This document shows, piece after piece, positions 47,158 through 56,485 of a DNA stretch of 64,000 bases. Each line of letters opens with the position of its first letter. Positions within the stretch are counted from its first letter, which is position 1. The position numbers and the translations under genes were made by a program. Source of the DNA: Chrysoporthe austroafricana (taxonomy: Eukaryota > Ascomycota > Sordariomycetes > Diaporthales > Cryphonectriaceae); the NCBI GenBank assembly GCA_001051155.2, contig JYIP02000019.1, positions 1-64,000 of the forward strand, read 5' to 3'. Under the pieces are notes generated by a model. The model saw nothing but the letters and a program-made list of their open reading frames with translations. It had not been told where the DNA came from and searched no databases.

Positions 47158-47290
47158 TAGATAGGGAGAGGCCAGTGAGAAGACTTTCAGCGCAAAAGCA
47201 ACTAGAGTCAATCGGCTTTTATAGCATAGATACTATGTTTGAGTAGAGAGAGGCTAATGAGAAAAGCTTAAGTATAAAAGCGACTGAAGT
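47158..47290. repeat. Pair of diverged direct repeats
   Basis: About 50 bases at 47158-47208 recur at 47241-47290. Shared words include GAGAGGC and AAAAGC. Several differences are C-to-T or G-to-A transitions (GCCAGTGAGAAGA versus GCTAATGAGAAAA), as expected from repeat-induced point mutation. Other changes are not transitions. Confidence 0.55.
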
Positions 47291-47981
47291 TTACAATAAT
47301 CCAATAAGCTTTGCACTGCGAATTTGTAATAGAACAGGAGGGCTTGAATATAGTTTATTCTAATACCAAATATAGTTCAATAAAGACTAATAGTCTAACA
47401 GCCAGCCCTCGTTTAATTATAGTCCTTTACTGCTAGACTATCGTTTTTGCTGAACTATAATAAGAATTTTTGAATAAAGATCACAATCCCAATACTTTCA
47501 TTTTAGGTCTTTCATCCTTCAATAAAATGCCTGAAGTGCCTCTAGCCATGCTAGGTTAACGAGTGTATCCTTTTGTGATCTAGCGCGCTAGACGATAGTT
47601 TCTAAAATAGCTAGACAAGATTTGGTGTAATCACTTTGCCCAGTTAGTCGTTGGTAGGATTGCGGCACAACTGTCTGACGATGCAATCCTTGCGTGCGTC
47701 GTCGCCTAGGCTGTCGGTTGATTGGGCAATGCTGTAGAGGTTTTTCGATCACGTCGAGCTTGTCTACATCGTAGATCTCGACTCGATCACCACTTACGAA
47801 GCTCGGAGGCTATCGTGAAGGTTGAAGATTTCTCTAGAGCTGAGTGATAATGAAGTATAGCTGAGAATAGGAAACGTTTCAAATTTGTATGTCCTGCTCT
47901 TCAGACCTGGATCACCGTCGTAATTCTACTAATCCGATATTGGATCAGTAGGGCTCAGTTACTGATCTTTCGTAATCTGTC

Positions 47982-47993
47982 AACCCTAACCCT
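47982..47993. repeat. Interstitial telomere-like tract 2
   Basis: AACCCTAACCCT, about two telomeric hexamers in the same orientation as the tract 1 kb to the left. Confidence 0.6.
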
Positions 47994-48137
47994 GTATTGT
48001 ATAGTCATCCTATTTTCTGTCGCTTTCTTACATAAGGATGACCATGGCCTTGGGTGTTGCATCCGTGACATGGCCAATTCATCCGACCTTGCATGCTAGA
48101 ATGCAGTGTCATAACACTCTGGTTCACATTTGCAGCG

Positions 48138-48266
48138 GAGCCATCCGACCATTCTTTGTGTGGATGGAGCCCCCCGACCATTCTTTGTGTGGATGGAGCC
48201 TCCCGACCATTCTTTGTGTGGATGGAGCCATCCGACCATTTTTGATGTGGGTGGAGCAATCCGACC
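48138..48266. repeat. 29-base minisatellite, four and a half units
   Basis: Units begin at 48138, 48167, 48196 and 48225, with a partial unit from 48254. The core is CCGACCATTCTTTGTGTGG. The first three units differ at one to three bases. The fourth is more diverged. Confidence 0.9.
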
Positions 48267-48275
48267 GCTAATTTC

Positions 48276-48480
48276 GTGCGACTGGAGAATTTAGATACTT
48301 TTGCTCGAAGTCGGATGAGGTGGGGCATTAGAAGTGGAGAAATCCGACTTTCTTTTCAGGCCAGCTGGCAATGTTGCACGCGAGTGAAGAATGTAGATCC
48401 TTTCGCTCAAAGTCGGCTGAGGTGGGCATTGCTAGCGGAGAAATCCGCCATTTTTTCAGGTCAGCAGGCAATGCGTGCAA
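48276..48480. repeat. Tandem duplication of about 102 bases
   Basis: Unit 1 (about 48276-48377) and unit 2 (about 48378-48480) share GAAGTCGG/CAAAGTCGG, TGAGGTGGG, GGAGAAATCCG, TTTTTCAGG-like and GGCAATG words in the same order. Unit 2 has a one-base deletion in the GTGGGG run. It abuts the 29-base minisatellite. Confidence 0.8.
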
Positions 48481-48617
48481 CATTGGTGCGACTTGTGCTT
48501 CAAACCTGAACTTGATCCTGTACCATCCTGCAACAGCAACTCTCCATCCCGCACGCAATAAGCAACCAACTCGGCCAGACTTTCGTCACAGGCGGATCAG
48601 CGCCTGGATTGTATAGG

Positions 48618-48941
48618 ATGGTTAGTGAAGAGATCTGGACCTCTTGACATTTCTTATCTAACGGAGCATAGTCTTTTGAAATCCAAGATTTGCGCAATAA
48701 GAAACAAGTCGAAAATGGCAGCCCCACACCCAAATGGATTGTAGGAGAAGGTCAGGAGATATATTGGGAAAAGTGCTTTGTCAAGATAGTCCGATCCGAC
48801 AATACCGAGCTTGTAATATACGAAAAGGATATTGGCGATGGACAAATGACGGTACCGCAAGGAATTGAAGTGTATCTCACGGGGTCAGGAGGCAAGGTTA
48901 AGGAGGTTAAGGTGTCGAACAAGGGTGAAGACGTTGGCTAA
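48618..48941 (+). CDS. Small hypothetical protein, start codon alone in exon 1
   Basis: The clear coding part is 48672-48941, ending in a stop, with beta-rich character (WIVGEGQEIYWEKCFVKIV, ELVIYEKDIGDGQM, QGIEVYLTGSGGKVKEVKV). It has no in-frame ATG near its beginning and a stop lies just before it. A GTTAGT donor directly after an ATG at 48618-48620, a TATCTAACGG branch-like site and a CATAG acceptor would join ATG to TCT at 48672. That gives 90 residues. I recognise no family. A longer upstream exon is possible but contains no earlier ATG in frame. Confidence 0.42.
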
Positions 48942-49066
48942 GCCGCGAAAGGCGAGTAGTAGCAATTTGGTCAAATGTGGGGCTGAACAGGCAATATCTG
49001 GTTTTTAATTGATCAAAGAACTACGAGAGCGAAATACTTCACCATTTTCCCTCGTCAACAACAACA

Positions 49067-50340
49067 ATGCATCACGAAGTATACGTCAATGGCTTTCTTG
49101 AACTGCTTCAACAATATACAAACACACCGGCTCATCTACTTGATGTTGAGCTCAATCAGATGGACGAAGTTTTTCTGCAGACTGAAAGCCGTGCGGCCTT
49201 GATTGCCTACAAAGCTGCACAAAGAGTAGCCGGGTTGCGTCGTTCTCGCGGGGCTAAGCGCGTACCTCAGTGCAAACGATTGATTCAAAGTTTTGATCGG
49301 GAGCCTCCTGAAATAAGAAGGGAAGTGGCGAGACAACTTGCCAATAAAATCCCGCATGAGGAAGAAGCAAGGTGGCGGCGGAAGCTGATGGAGATAGGTC
49401 ACAGACGTCGTAAGCTATACATATTTTTCTTCTAAGATTTGTTAAACGTAATAATTGACTCCTTGTTTAAAAAGGCCGGGCAAATCTTTTGTCCGGCTGC
49501 AAAGTACAGTCTTCACCTTCTCAGCCCTCTCAATCCAACATCGATGCCTCTTGCTTAACAGTCGAAGGCAGTCGTCATGATTGCGACCCTCCGCGCCTGT
49601 CAAACGTTGAGCCCACTCAATCCTTGTCACCAAACCCTTCCGGAGCTCAAGATGTTCCAAGCACCGCATCGCCTTCAACAGAGTCACAGGTTTTGTCGCT
49701 ATCGGCATCTCAAGACGCTGTGTTGGTGCGAATGGCAGCGCAAGCTACTATTTTAGCATCTCAACAAGATCACTATACTGCTGACCTGGACGTCAGGGCG
49801 ACGACGCCAGCTTTGGGTTTTCAGCCAGCCGATGACCAACAGATTTTCACAAATGCTTCCATTGAGGGAATGAAGGGGTTGTTTCCCGAGTTGCTTGCAA
49901 ATGCGATTAAAAAGCGGCGAAACTACTTGCCAGAAAGCTTGGCGGTAGCCGATATCATGATGTCTTTCCCCAATGGGCTTGCGGCTAGACTGGAATGCAT
50001 GATGACCTTCGTTATTGCTGAAAATTACGTGGGGCATTTGGCTTGGGAGCTTTTCAAGACCAGAGTGGAAGATAATGGTGGGACTCGATGGTTGTCATTT
50101 TCTGGAGTGAACATCAGGCCCAGGCCCTCGATTCTAGAAGCATTTCACCCAGAAGCCATCTCGCGCATATTCGGTGATCAGCTTTCTGGCGCGATATTTC
50201 GGGCTAAAGAAGGAACTATTTCGAAACCCATGTGGATGACAATCTCAGAGGAAGTAGGAGACAACACCATGCTCTCGGTATTCTTGACAGCGAGAGATGG
50301 AGTTCTCTTCAAGGAGGTTTTATTTGGAGGCCCGATGTAG
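49067..50340 (+). CDS. Hypothetical accessory protein sharing a C-terminal domain with the Clr5-like gene
   Basis: Two exons (49067-49409, 49475-50340) give 402 residues. The N-terminal part is helical and Arg-rich (AYKAAQRVAGLRRSRGAKR, REPPEIRREVARQL). The exon junction falls in an Arg run (GHRR then RRANLL). A Ser/Pro/Gln-rich linker follows (about 125-195). The C-terminal 170 residues look folded: LFPELLANAIKKR, ENYVGHLAWELFKTR, RPSILEAFHPEAISRIFGDQ. They match the tail of the 40045-41508 protein at several spaced positions. No enzyme motif is visible. The small gene at 48618-48941 ends 125 bases upstream on the same strand. Confidence 0.65.
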
Positions 50341-50947
50341 CCAAATAGATAATATTGTGATGATTTTCAATGAACATTCTAATGAAAATTGATGTCTCGA
50401 TAACAAAGTAGTTAGCCTTAATATAGTATAGACCTAGAGCTTCTCAGCCATTACAGAACAGTTCTTGTCCAGCAGACCTTGCACTATAGAGCTTGTATGA
50501 CCGTCCAGATAAATTATGCAATACTTCATCATGACAATTCCCGCCACGGAGACTAGGAGACGCCGAAAGTAGACGACGTGATCCACGTCACCGATCTGCC
50601 CCGTGAAACATTTCACCGTGTTAGGATGGATGGACAACTCATTTCGAATCCATCAAAGACAGCAACTTCGTGGACTCTGTATGAACCACAAGACAAGCCC
50701 CAAACCGAACCAAGCTGGAAGTCGGACCACGCGTCGATCAGGAGTAGAGTCCCGGTGCTGGGCTGGATCTAGGAAAGCGAAGGACTATTCGGTTGACAAC
50801 AACTTGGCTGACGTTGGACTTGTATGTCGGCTCATACGCACAGATGCTACGAAGGTCCATAGCGCATAGCAGTCACAGCTTAGCACCGAAGAGCTGGGCT
50901 GGCAGCTGCGTCCAGTTGGCACGCGTCACGACGCTCCTAGCCCAAGC
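50341..50947. other. Intergenic region
   Basis: Nothing supportable. It precedes the retroelement remnant. Confidence 0.5.
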
Positions 50948-52300
50948 GTGAGTCGTTGGCTCAGGGTAAGGCGCTGTCTCTCTCAGAACAAGCTGGTTCT
51001 TGACCCAGTCGATGTGATACTAGGAGATTACAGGCTCAGCTCGTTCGAGCACGGTCAGAGGAGAGGCGGGAGGGAAGTCCCTCCCACAGTCTTGAGTTAC
51101 TCCCTTGCCTTTGTATACCAATCATACCCCGCCTGCTTCAGCCCGTATAGAGGGATCTTGAGCTTGATAACTTTCAGGGGACTGTATTGTTCTAGAACGC
51201 TTAGTATAGCGTCTTCCTTTCGAGAGTCTTCGTACTAGTTACATTGAGAACCAGGACCGATTGCTCTATCTGGAAGCACTAGAATACTCGTAGCACCTGG
51301 GTGAAGATCGCGAATTTCGTCTTTATGTTGGTCAGCATCAGAATGCCTTTCTCTACCACAGGGTTCTAGTACGAGTTGTATGCCTTCCTCGCAGAATCGC
51401 TTCAACTCGCCTGGTACGAACCCTTTCCGTCCAACTTCAGCTATAGCATGACTCGTTGCGTCTGGACGTTGATCCTCCATATGGTGGCCTTGATACTGTC
51501 TATGACTTCGTCCATCTTGGCTTTGAAGCCTAGGAACCTGTATTGCGTAGCGTCATCGACAATAAGGTAGGCATATCGGTAGTTACGAAAAGAGATGGGT
51601 GATATCGATGTATAGGCTCGCCCCGGCAGCCTTTCTAACTCGAAAGGATCATAGGACTGGTATCGAAAGGCTGTCGCTTCGTCGCACGTGTTGCGAAGAC
51701 AACTTTTCGACTTTGTTGAGGTCTATATCGACTGCCCTCCATTTTCCCCCTCCTTTCTTCTCATAGCGGTTCGGATCGTGAGCTCCGCCGCCTCCAGCTG
51801 GAAATTCGTTCTTCCTGCAGCCCTTCCTGTTACAGTTGAAGCACTTGATCGATGTCTTTGTTCCGGTTATTTGCGCCTCCCGCCGCGGCCATAGCCCGCT
51901 TCTCGGCCTGCTTTCCGGTCAGGAGCTCATCCGTCAGCTCTGCGATGATCGTCGCGACTACTGTCTTCTCGTTTAAGCGCAGCGTGGCCTGTACTCTCAC
52001 TACCCATGCGTCAAGACGTCGCCGAAATGCACAGAGCTTGCACGTCATCAGAGGTCGTAGCGATGCTCTCTGCCTACAAGGTTAATATCGCGCAGCTGTT
52101 GAATGACTACAAGGTTGAATTTGCTCGCAAGCTTGACATCTTGGGCTAGACGGAGAGATAGTGTAATCGACGGGCTGACAGAGCTAATCGACGAAAAAGT
52201 CTGCAATAAAGTAGAAGCACTCGAAAATTTACTAATGAAAAGGATGGCTTCGATGCCCTCGCGGACTGAGCTCAGGTTTGATAAGCATCTTCCTTCCTAA
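50948..52300 (-). mobile_element. Degenerate Ty1/Copia retrotransposon remnant
   Basis: On the minus strand, about 51600-51480 encodes NYRYAYLIVDDATQYRFLGF and KAKMDEVIDSIKATIW. This is the start of a retroviral-type integrase core with its first Asp. After a stop and frame change, GELKRFCEEGIQLVLEP continues the core (about 51420-51360). Upstream, 52048-51830 encodes a gag-like RRLDAWVVRVQATLRLNEK, then ELTDELLTGKQAEKRAMAAA. Downstream, about 51070-50971 encodes HIDWVKNQLVLRETAPYPE, a segment repeated at 58.0 kb. Several stops and frameshifts are present and no LTRs were found, so the copy is inactive. Confidence 0.7.
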
Positions 52301-52837
52301 TTGTTACTCGGCTCTACTCTAAGCCACCCTAGTGGCCTCATGCTACAAGATCCAAGTCCTAAGCAAGTTCTTATATCAAGGGCCTCAGTCAGGAAATCGA
52401 TATAGCGCTATTATCACCCCCTTCTATGCCGTTCCTGAAACTGACTTCTCATGTGTCGCCCGACCTCCGGCAAAAGTCAATTAAAGGTCGTCAGTAAAAA
52501 TTGGTTGGGATTGCAAGCACGTACGGGTCACATCAGCGCCAGCATAACTAGTAGATAATTAGCGCCCGGTCTCGTTCTCTACTGGACATAATGAACCCTG
52601 GCAGCAGGTGATATACAGGAGTTCGTGTGAAAAGAGGAGGGGGAGGGACGGGTTTAGTCAGGCAGAAACAACACGATTGAGAAATAAAGAGCATGGGTAA
52701 GAGATTATGTCCATTGTTGTCGACAAGGTGAATTTGAACTTGAAATAAAAATCGGTGTGTTTCATCGCTACAAGCAGCGCTCTACGCCATAATCCTGTTC
52801 TCCTCTAGAGTCGGAGCCTGTCCGATGCTGAACGTCG
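52301..52837. other. Intergenic region
   Basis: Presumed 3' flank of the FHA-pseudokinase locus. No gene is seen. Confidence 0.5.
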
Positions 52838-55689
52838 CTACGAGATAGTTCTAGGTACGTATCCAGCAAGCTCGCTACCTCCCGCTCCCCCTTTCCCTTT
52901 CTCCTCCTGTGTTTCCTGTTCCTCCGACGCAAAAAGGTCCGTGAGGTCCTTGTACACGATTTCGTCTGGGGACCGCGCTTCCTCTGAATCCTCTCCACTG
53001 CCACCACCACTACCACCACCATCATCACCATCACCACCATCATCACCATCACCACCATCACCACCATCATCATCACCATCATCATCACCATCATTATCAC
53101 CAGTGATCATTTCGTTGAGTTGCGCTGGCCCTCTAGAGCCTTCACGCGCAAACCAGGGAGGTTGCGCACATTCTTCGTGATCGCAATTGACGTTACCCTC
53201 GCATATTTCCGCTCCGTCAGCCCACGGGTCCTCTGCTCCAGACTCCGCTTCGTATAGTCCAAACGAACGACCGGTGTTGAGTTGCGTTTCCTCTTCCTCG
53301 TCGTCGTCATCATCATCGTCGTTGTTATTGTTGTTGTTGTTGTATGCAGGCTCTCGTTTCTCGTGTGCCCTTTCGTCAGCTTCCCCTTCCTCGTCCGCGC
53401 TCTCTTCGCGAAAGCGTGACGCCGGTTTCCACACGTCCAACCCCGCCTCGTGGCTCTTGTCGTCTTGGGGCTGTTCGTCCCCGTCTTCGGATGCCGTCTC
53501 AACGTCCGCCTCGTCAACGTCCCGCGGCAACTGCCGCGTCCGCCGCGCCAGTGCCGGGTGGGGGGCCGGTTTCAGTTTGTTGAGGGACATGTTGGCCGAG
53601 CCGGTCCCGCTTTTCGTAGCCCCCTCCTCATGGCTCTGTGCGAGCAGTCGCGGCGGGGCGGCGGCGGGGCGGCGAGATCGAGCCCAACCCGCAGAAGACA
53701 TCTGGTCCGTCTCTCGGCGTCCTTCGGGCCTCCTGATAACGGAAGCCAGTCTCCTTGATGGACGTCCCGTGTTCGAGCCAGCAGGCTTCCGCTCGGCTCT
53801 GCAAACGTCCGACCCGAAGGCGGGCTTGAGGTCGCGTTGCACCTCGTTTCCCTGCGACGCTCGCCTTTTCGAATGCGGATTGACGCTCACTTTTAACTTT
53901 GGCGGCGGCGCAGCCGTAGCACTCTCAGCGCCAGCAATCGCCCTCTGCGCGACCGTAGCAGCACGCGGGGCCGTGGCCCTCTTCGTAACCGAAGGATTCT
54001 CCGGGGCTAAACTCCCTTTTACGACCGTAGCACTCTCTCCCGCGCGACGGCGCTTGAACGTGGCCATGCGAGGGAGCCGTAGCTCCCGGCTCCTGCGCTT
54101 CCTTGTCTTGAGGCCTTCCGCAATAGCGCGGGTAGCGTCTTCGTCGAGGAGGATTCCGGACGAGAGGTGCTTCGCGGTCTCAGACGAAAAGTGTCCCCGC
54201 AGCAGCGACACTAGCAACGGCTCGACCCGCCTGTCGGACTGCTTCGCCATCGCCAGCCATTGTTCCGCCTCCTCACGACCGTAGCCCGGGGGCCGCTCCT
54301 GGCCGCAGCCGGCGAGCAAACGGACGCCCAGCATGCCGAGGTTGAAGTTGTCGTACTGTACCGTCCGTCCCAGTTCGTCGTCGTCTCCGTTCACCGCGAA
54401 CCCGAACACCTTGGCCTCCGCCGTATTGTCCCAGGCCTCGGCGACGAGGACGTGCTCCGGGTCCAGCTGCCCGTGCGCGACGCGGCGCGCGTGGGCGTGG
54501 GACACGGCGCTGCAGATCTGTTGGAAGATTGGTAGGCCGTGCGTGGCGGGCTCGTCCCCCGGCCGTGCGAGGTACGTGGCGAGCGTCACCGTTGTCTTTT
54601 TGACGTGCTCTCCAACGGCCCACGGCAGGTTCTCGGTCTTCGTCTTGAAGTCGACCGCTCGGTAGACGGCTACTTCTGAAAATCGGTACACGTTTGGCTG
54701 CAAAACGCAACGATTAGCATCGCAAACTCGCAATCGCAAGGCCCCTAGGGGGGGGTCCCTCTTTATGCTTAGTTAGCAACACGGCAACACCACACTTACA
54801 TGCTTGCCAAGCACCTTTGCGACCTCGTAGTACCTCTGCACTTTAGCCACCTCCCCCTCGATGATATCGGGCGGGCTGTCGGGTCCGGGCAGCGGCTGCC
54901 AGGCGGACCGAAGACACCCGGCACGGACCAGACGTCAAAGAACGGCTTTTCCTTGGTGCTGCAAGAGCGGGTTTTCCCGGCGTGTATCCAGCACCCTCCC
55001 TGCTCCGTAGTCCGGATATTATCGTACTGGGTATTGACCCCGGCGTCGATGCTAGGGAGATGCGTCGGCAGCTTCACGTAGCGGTCGAGCTCGAACTAGT
55101 ACGCTAGCCGCCTCCGCTCCTTGGACGCGTCGGCGGTCAGCTTGGGAACACACAAATGAAACACCAGGTCTGCGACGCAAACGGCGAGGCAGCCGGCGGT
55201 GATGGGCACGTGGTCGCCAGACCTGAGCCACATGGGCTCCCCCGCCGCCGCCCTCACGATGGCGATGCGGACGCTGCCGTTCAGACAGGTCAATCGCACC
55301 CTGACCCCCCTGTCCTCGTTGTCCTGGCGGTAGATGTCGATGCCCAGTTGCATGCGGCTCATGCCCGTCTGGTTGTCTTCGGCTAGCTGGAAGTCGCATG
55401 CGGACTTGGACTTGTCACCGAGGTCGGCGTCCAGGGCGCCGAGTACGAAAGAGCGGCCGTTCTTGGGCGTCTGGTCCCACCGGAAACCGAACAACGGCCC
55501 CGAGAGTTCGTCGGGGGAGTTGCTGCCAGCCCAATCGTACGATCCGCTTGGGTCAGGCGGGGGATCGAACTCAAACTCCCGGTTCGCGTAGAGGATCGAT
55601 TGCGCGCGGCCGAGGGGTCCCTCGAATGATCCGAGAAGGATCATGTACTGGCCCAAAATCAAACCCGGGGGCAGCGTCTTCGAGTCCAT
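52838..55689 (-). pseudogene. FHA-pseudokinase protein gene, broken by a stop and a frame change
   Basis: The locus starts at 55689 (MDSKTLPPGLILGQ). An FHA-like domain follows at about 75-185 (RSFVLGALDADLGDK, SACDFQLAEDNQTGMSRMQ, RVRLTCLNGSVRIAIVRA, MWLRSGDHVPI). In the same frame a TAG at 55098-55096 interrupts before a kinase N-lobe (FELDRYVKLPTHLPS, YDNIRTTEQGG). Between about 54935 and 54890 the coding frame changes, then reads EVAKVQRYYEVAKVLGKH. A 102-base intron (54799-54698) joins this to PNVYRFSEVAVYRAV. The catalytic motifs are degenerate: HGQLDPEHVLV replaces HRD and KVFGFA replaces DFG. So even the intact ancestor was probably a pseudokinase. The C-terminal 400 residues are basic, then Asp/Gly-rich. 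Alternatives are assembly errors or unrecognised introns. A 38-base excision would repair the frame change but is very short. Confidence 0.6.
52998..53110. repeat. Imperfect CAC/CAT trinucleotide tract
   Basis: A run of ACCACC/ATCATC triplets within the coding end of the FHA-pseudokinase locus. It encodes alternating Gly and Asp on the minus strand. A second triplet tract at about 53310-53342 encodes Asn and Asp runs. Confidence 0.85.
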
Positions 55690-56485
55690 GGTTTAGATTG
55701 AGAGGGGGCCTTTTGTTGAATAAGCGACGAAGAATCAAGCTGATGAGCTTCAAAGTTGGGCCGAGATGCACGTAATTGTCATAAAGAGCATGTGTCGGAT
55801 TCCAGAGAGCTACAACGACAGAGCCCTCGATTAAAGGACTATCGAACAGACAGAAAAGGCCTGGCCGTCCTCTATTTTAAGGAGAAATTGTAAATAGATC
55901 GCCAGAGTGGTACTTACGCATATAAATAGGCCCAGAGGGTACTTCTAGACTAGTCCTTCCCAAAGAAGGGCCATGCAGGCTAGAGTAAGGCGAAAAAGAC
56001 CAGTTTGCACTCGCCTTCCCTTCACCGTTTCCGACAGCATGAATTGTTGGACATTATTGGACTCGTCTTTATCTCTCATTGGCTGCCGAAAGTCTTGCCT
56101 TTTGAGAGGGGGGGCGAACGCGTCCTTCCCCGTTGCGCTGGACGCGTCTTGCCGTTTCACTGGCTGCTACCTAGGCAAAACATCCCAACCTAGGTACCTA
56201 CCGTGCCTACCTAGACACTCAGCGCGCTGTAAGATCCTGCAGTGTATATGCAACGCACGAGCCCAACCCTTCAATTCCTATCGCTCTTCCTCCAATGGTC
56301 CTCGAATCCTACATGGCCCGGGGCCTTCTGTGGAGCCCTTATAATCTATTGGGCAATGGCCGCCCTTCCTGACACGGTTGCTTCGCTGCACGCAGCGCGA
56401 ACAGGGGCGGGGTGGCGGAAGCGAATCACACCACCTTGCTCCAGGGGACTTGGTACGAGTTCGGTGTCCAGCGTCCAGCTCCCCT
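55690..56485. other. Intergenic region
   Basis: This is the upstream region of the FHA-pseudokinase locus and the 3' flank of the next gene. Near 56167-56213 the word CCTAGGTACCTACC and variants repeat (CTACCTAGGC, CTACCTAGAC). No gene is seen. Confidence 0.5.

Larger units (their letters stand above)
46347..48617. other. AT-rich repeat-bearing intergenic region
   Basis: No gene is supported. The stretch contains two telomere-like tracts, a diverged pair of roughly 50-base direct repeats, a 29-base minisatellite and an approximately 102-base tandem duplication. All are listed separately. It may include relics of LTR elements, but I could not find paired LTR ends. Confidence 0.5.

Noticed and set aside
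46929..47993. Intact LTR retrotransposon between the two telomere-like tracts
   Set aside because: No paired long terminal repeats, primer-binding site or pol frame could be found.
48005..48328. Minus-strand frame over the minisatellite encoding repeated HPHKEWSDGS-like units
   Set aside because: The apparent protein repeat is the direct result of the 29-base DNA repeat, which is not a multiple of three and so shifts frame between units.
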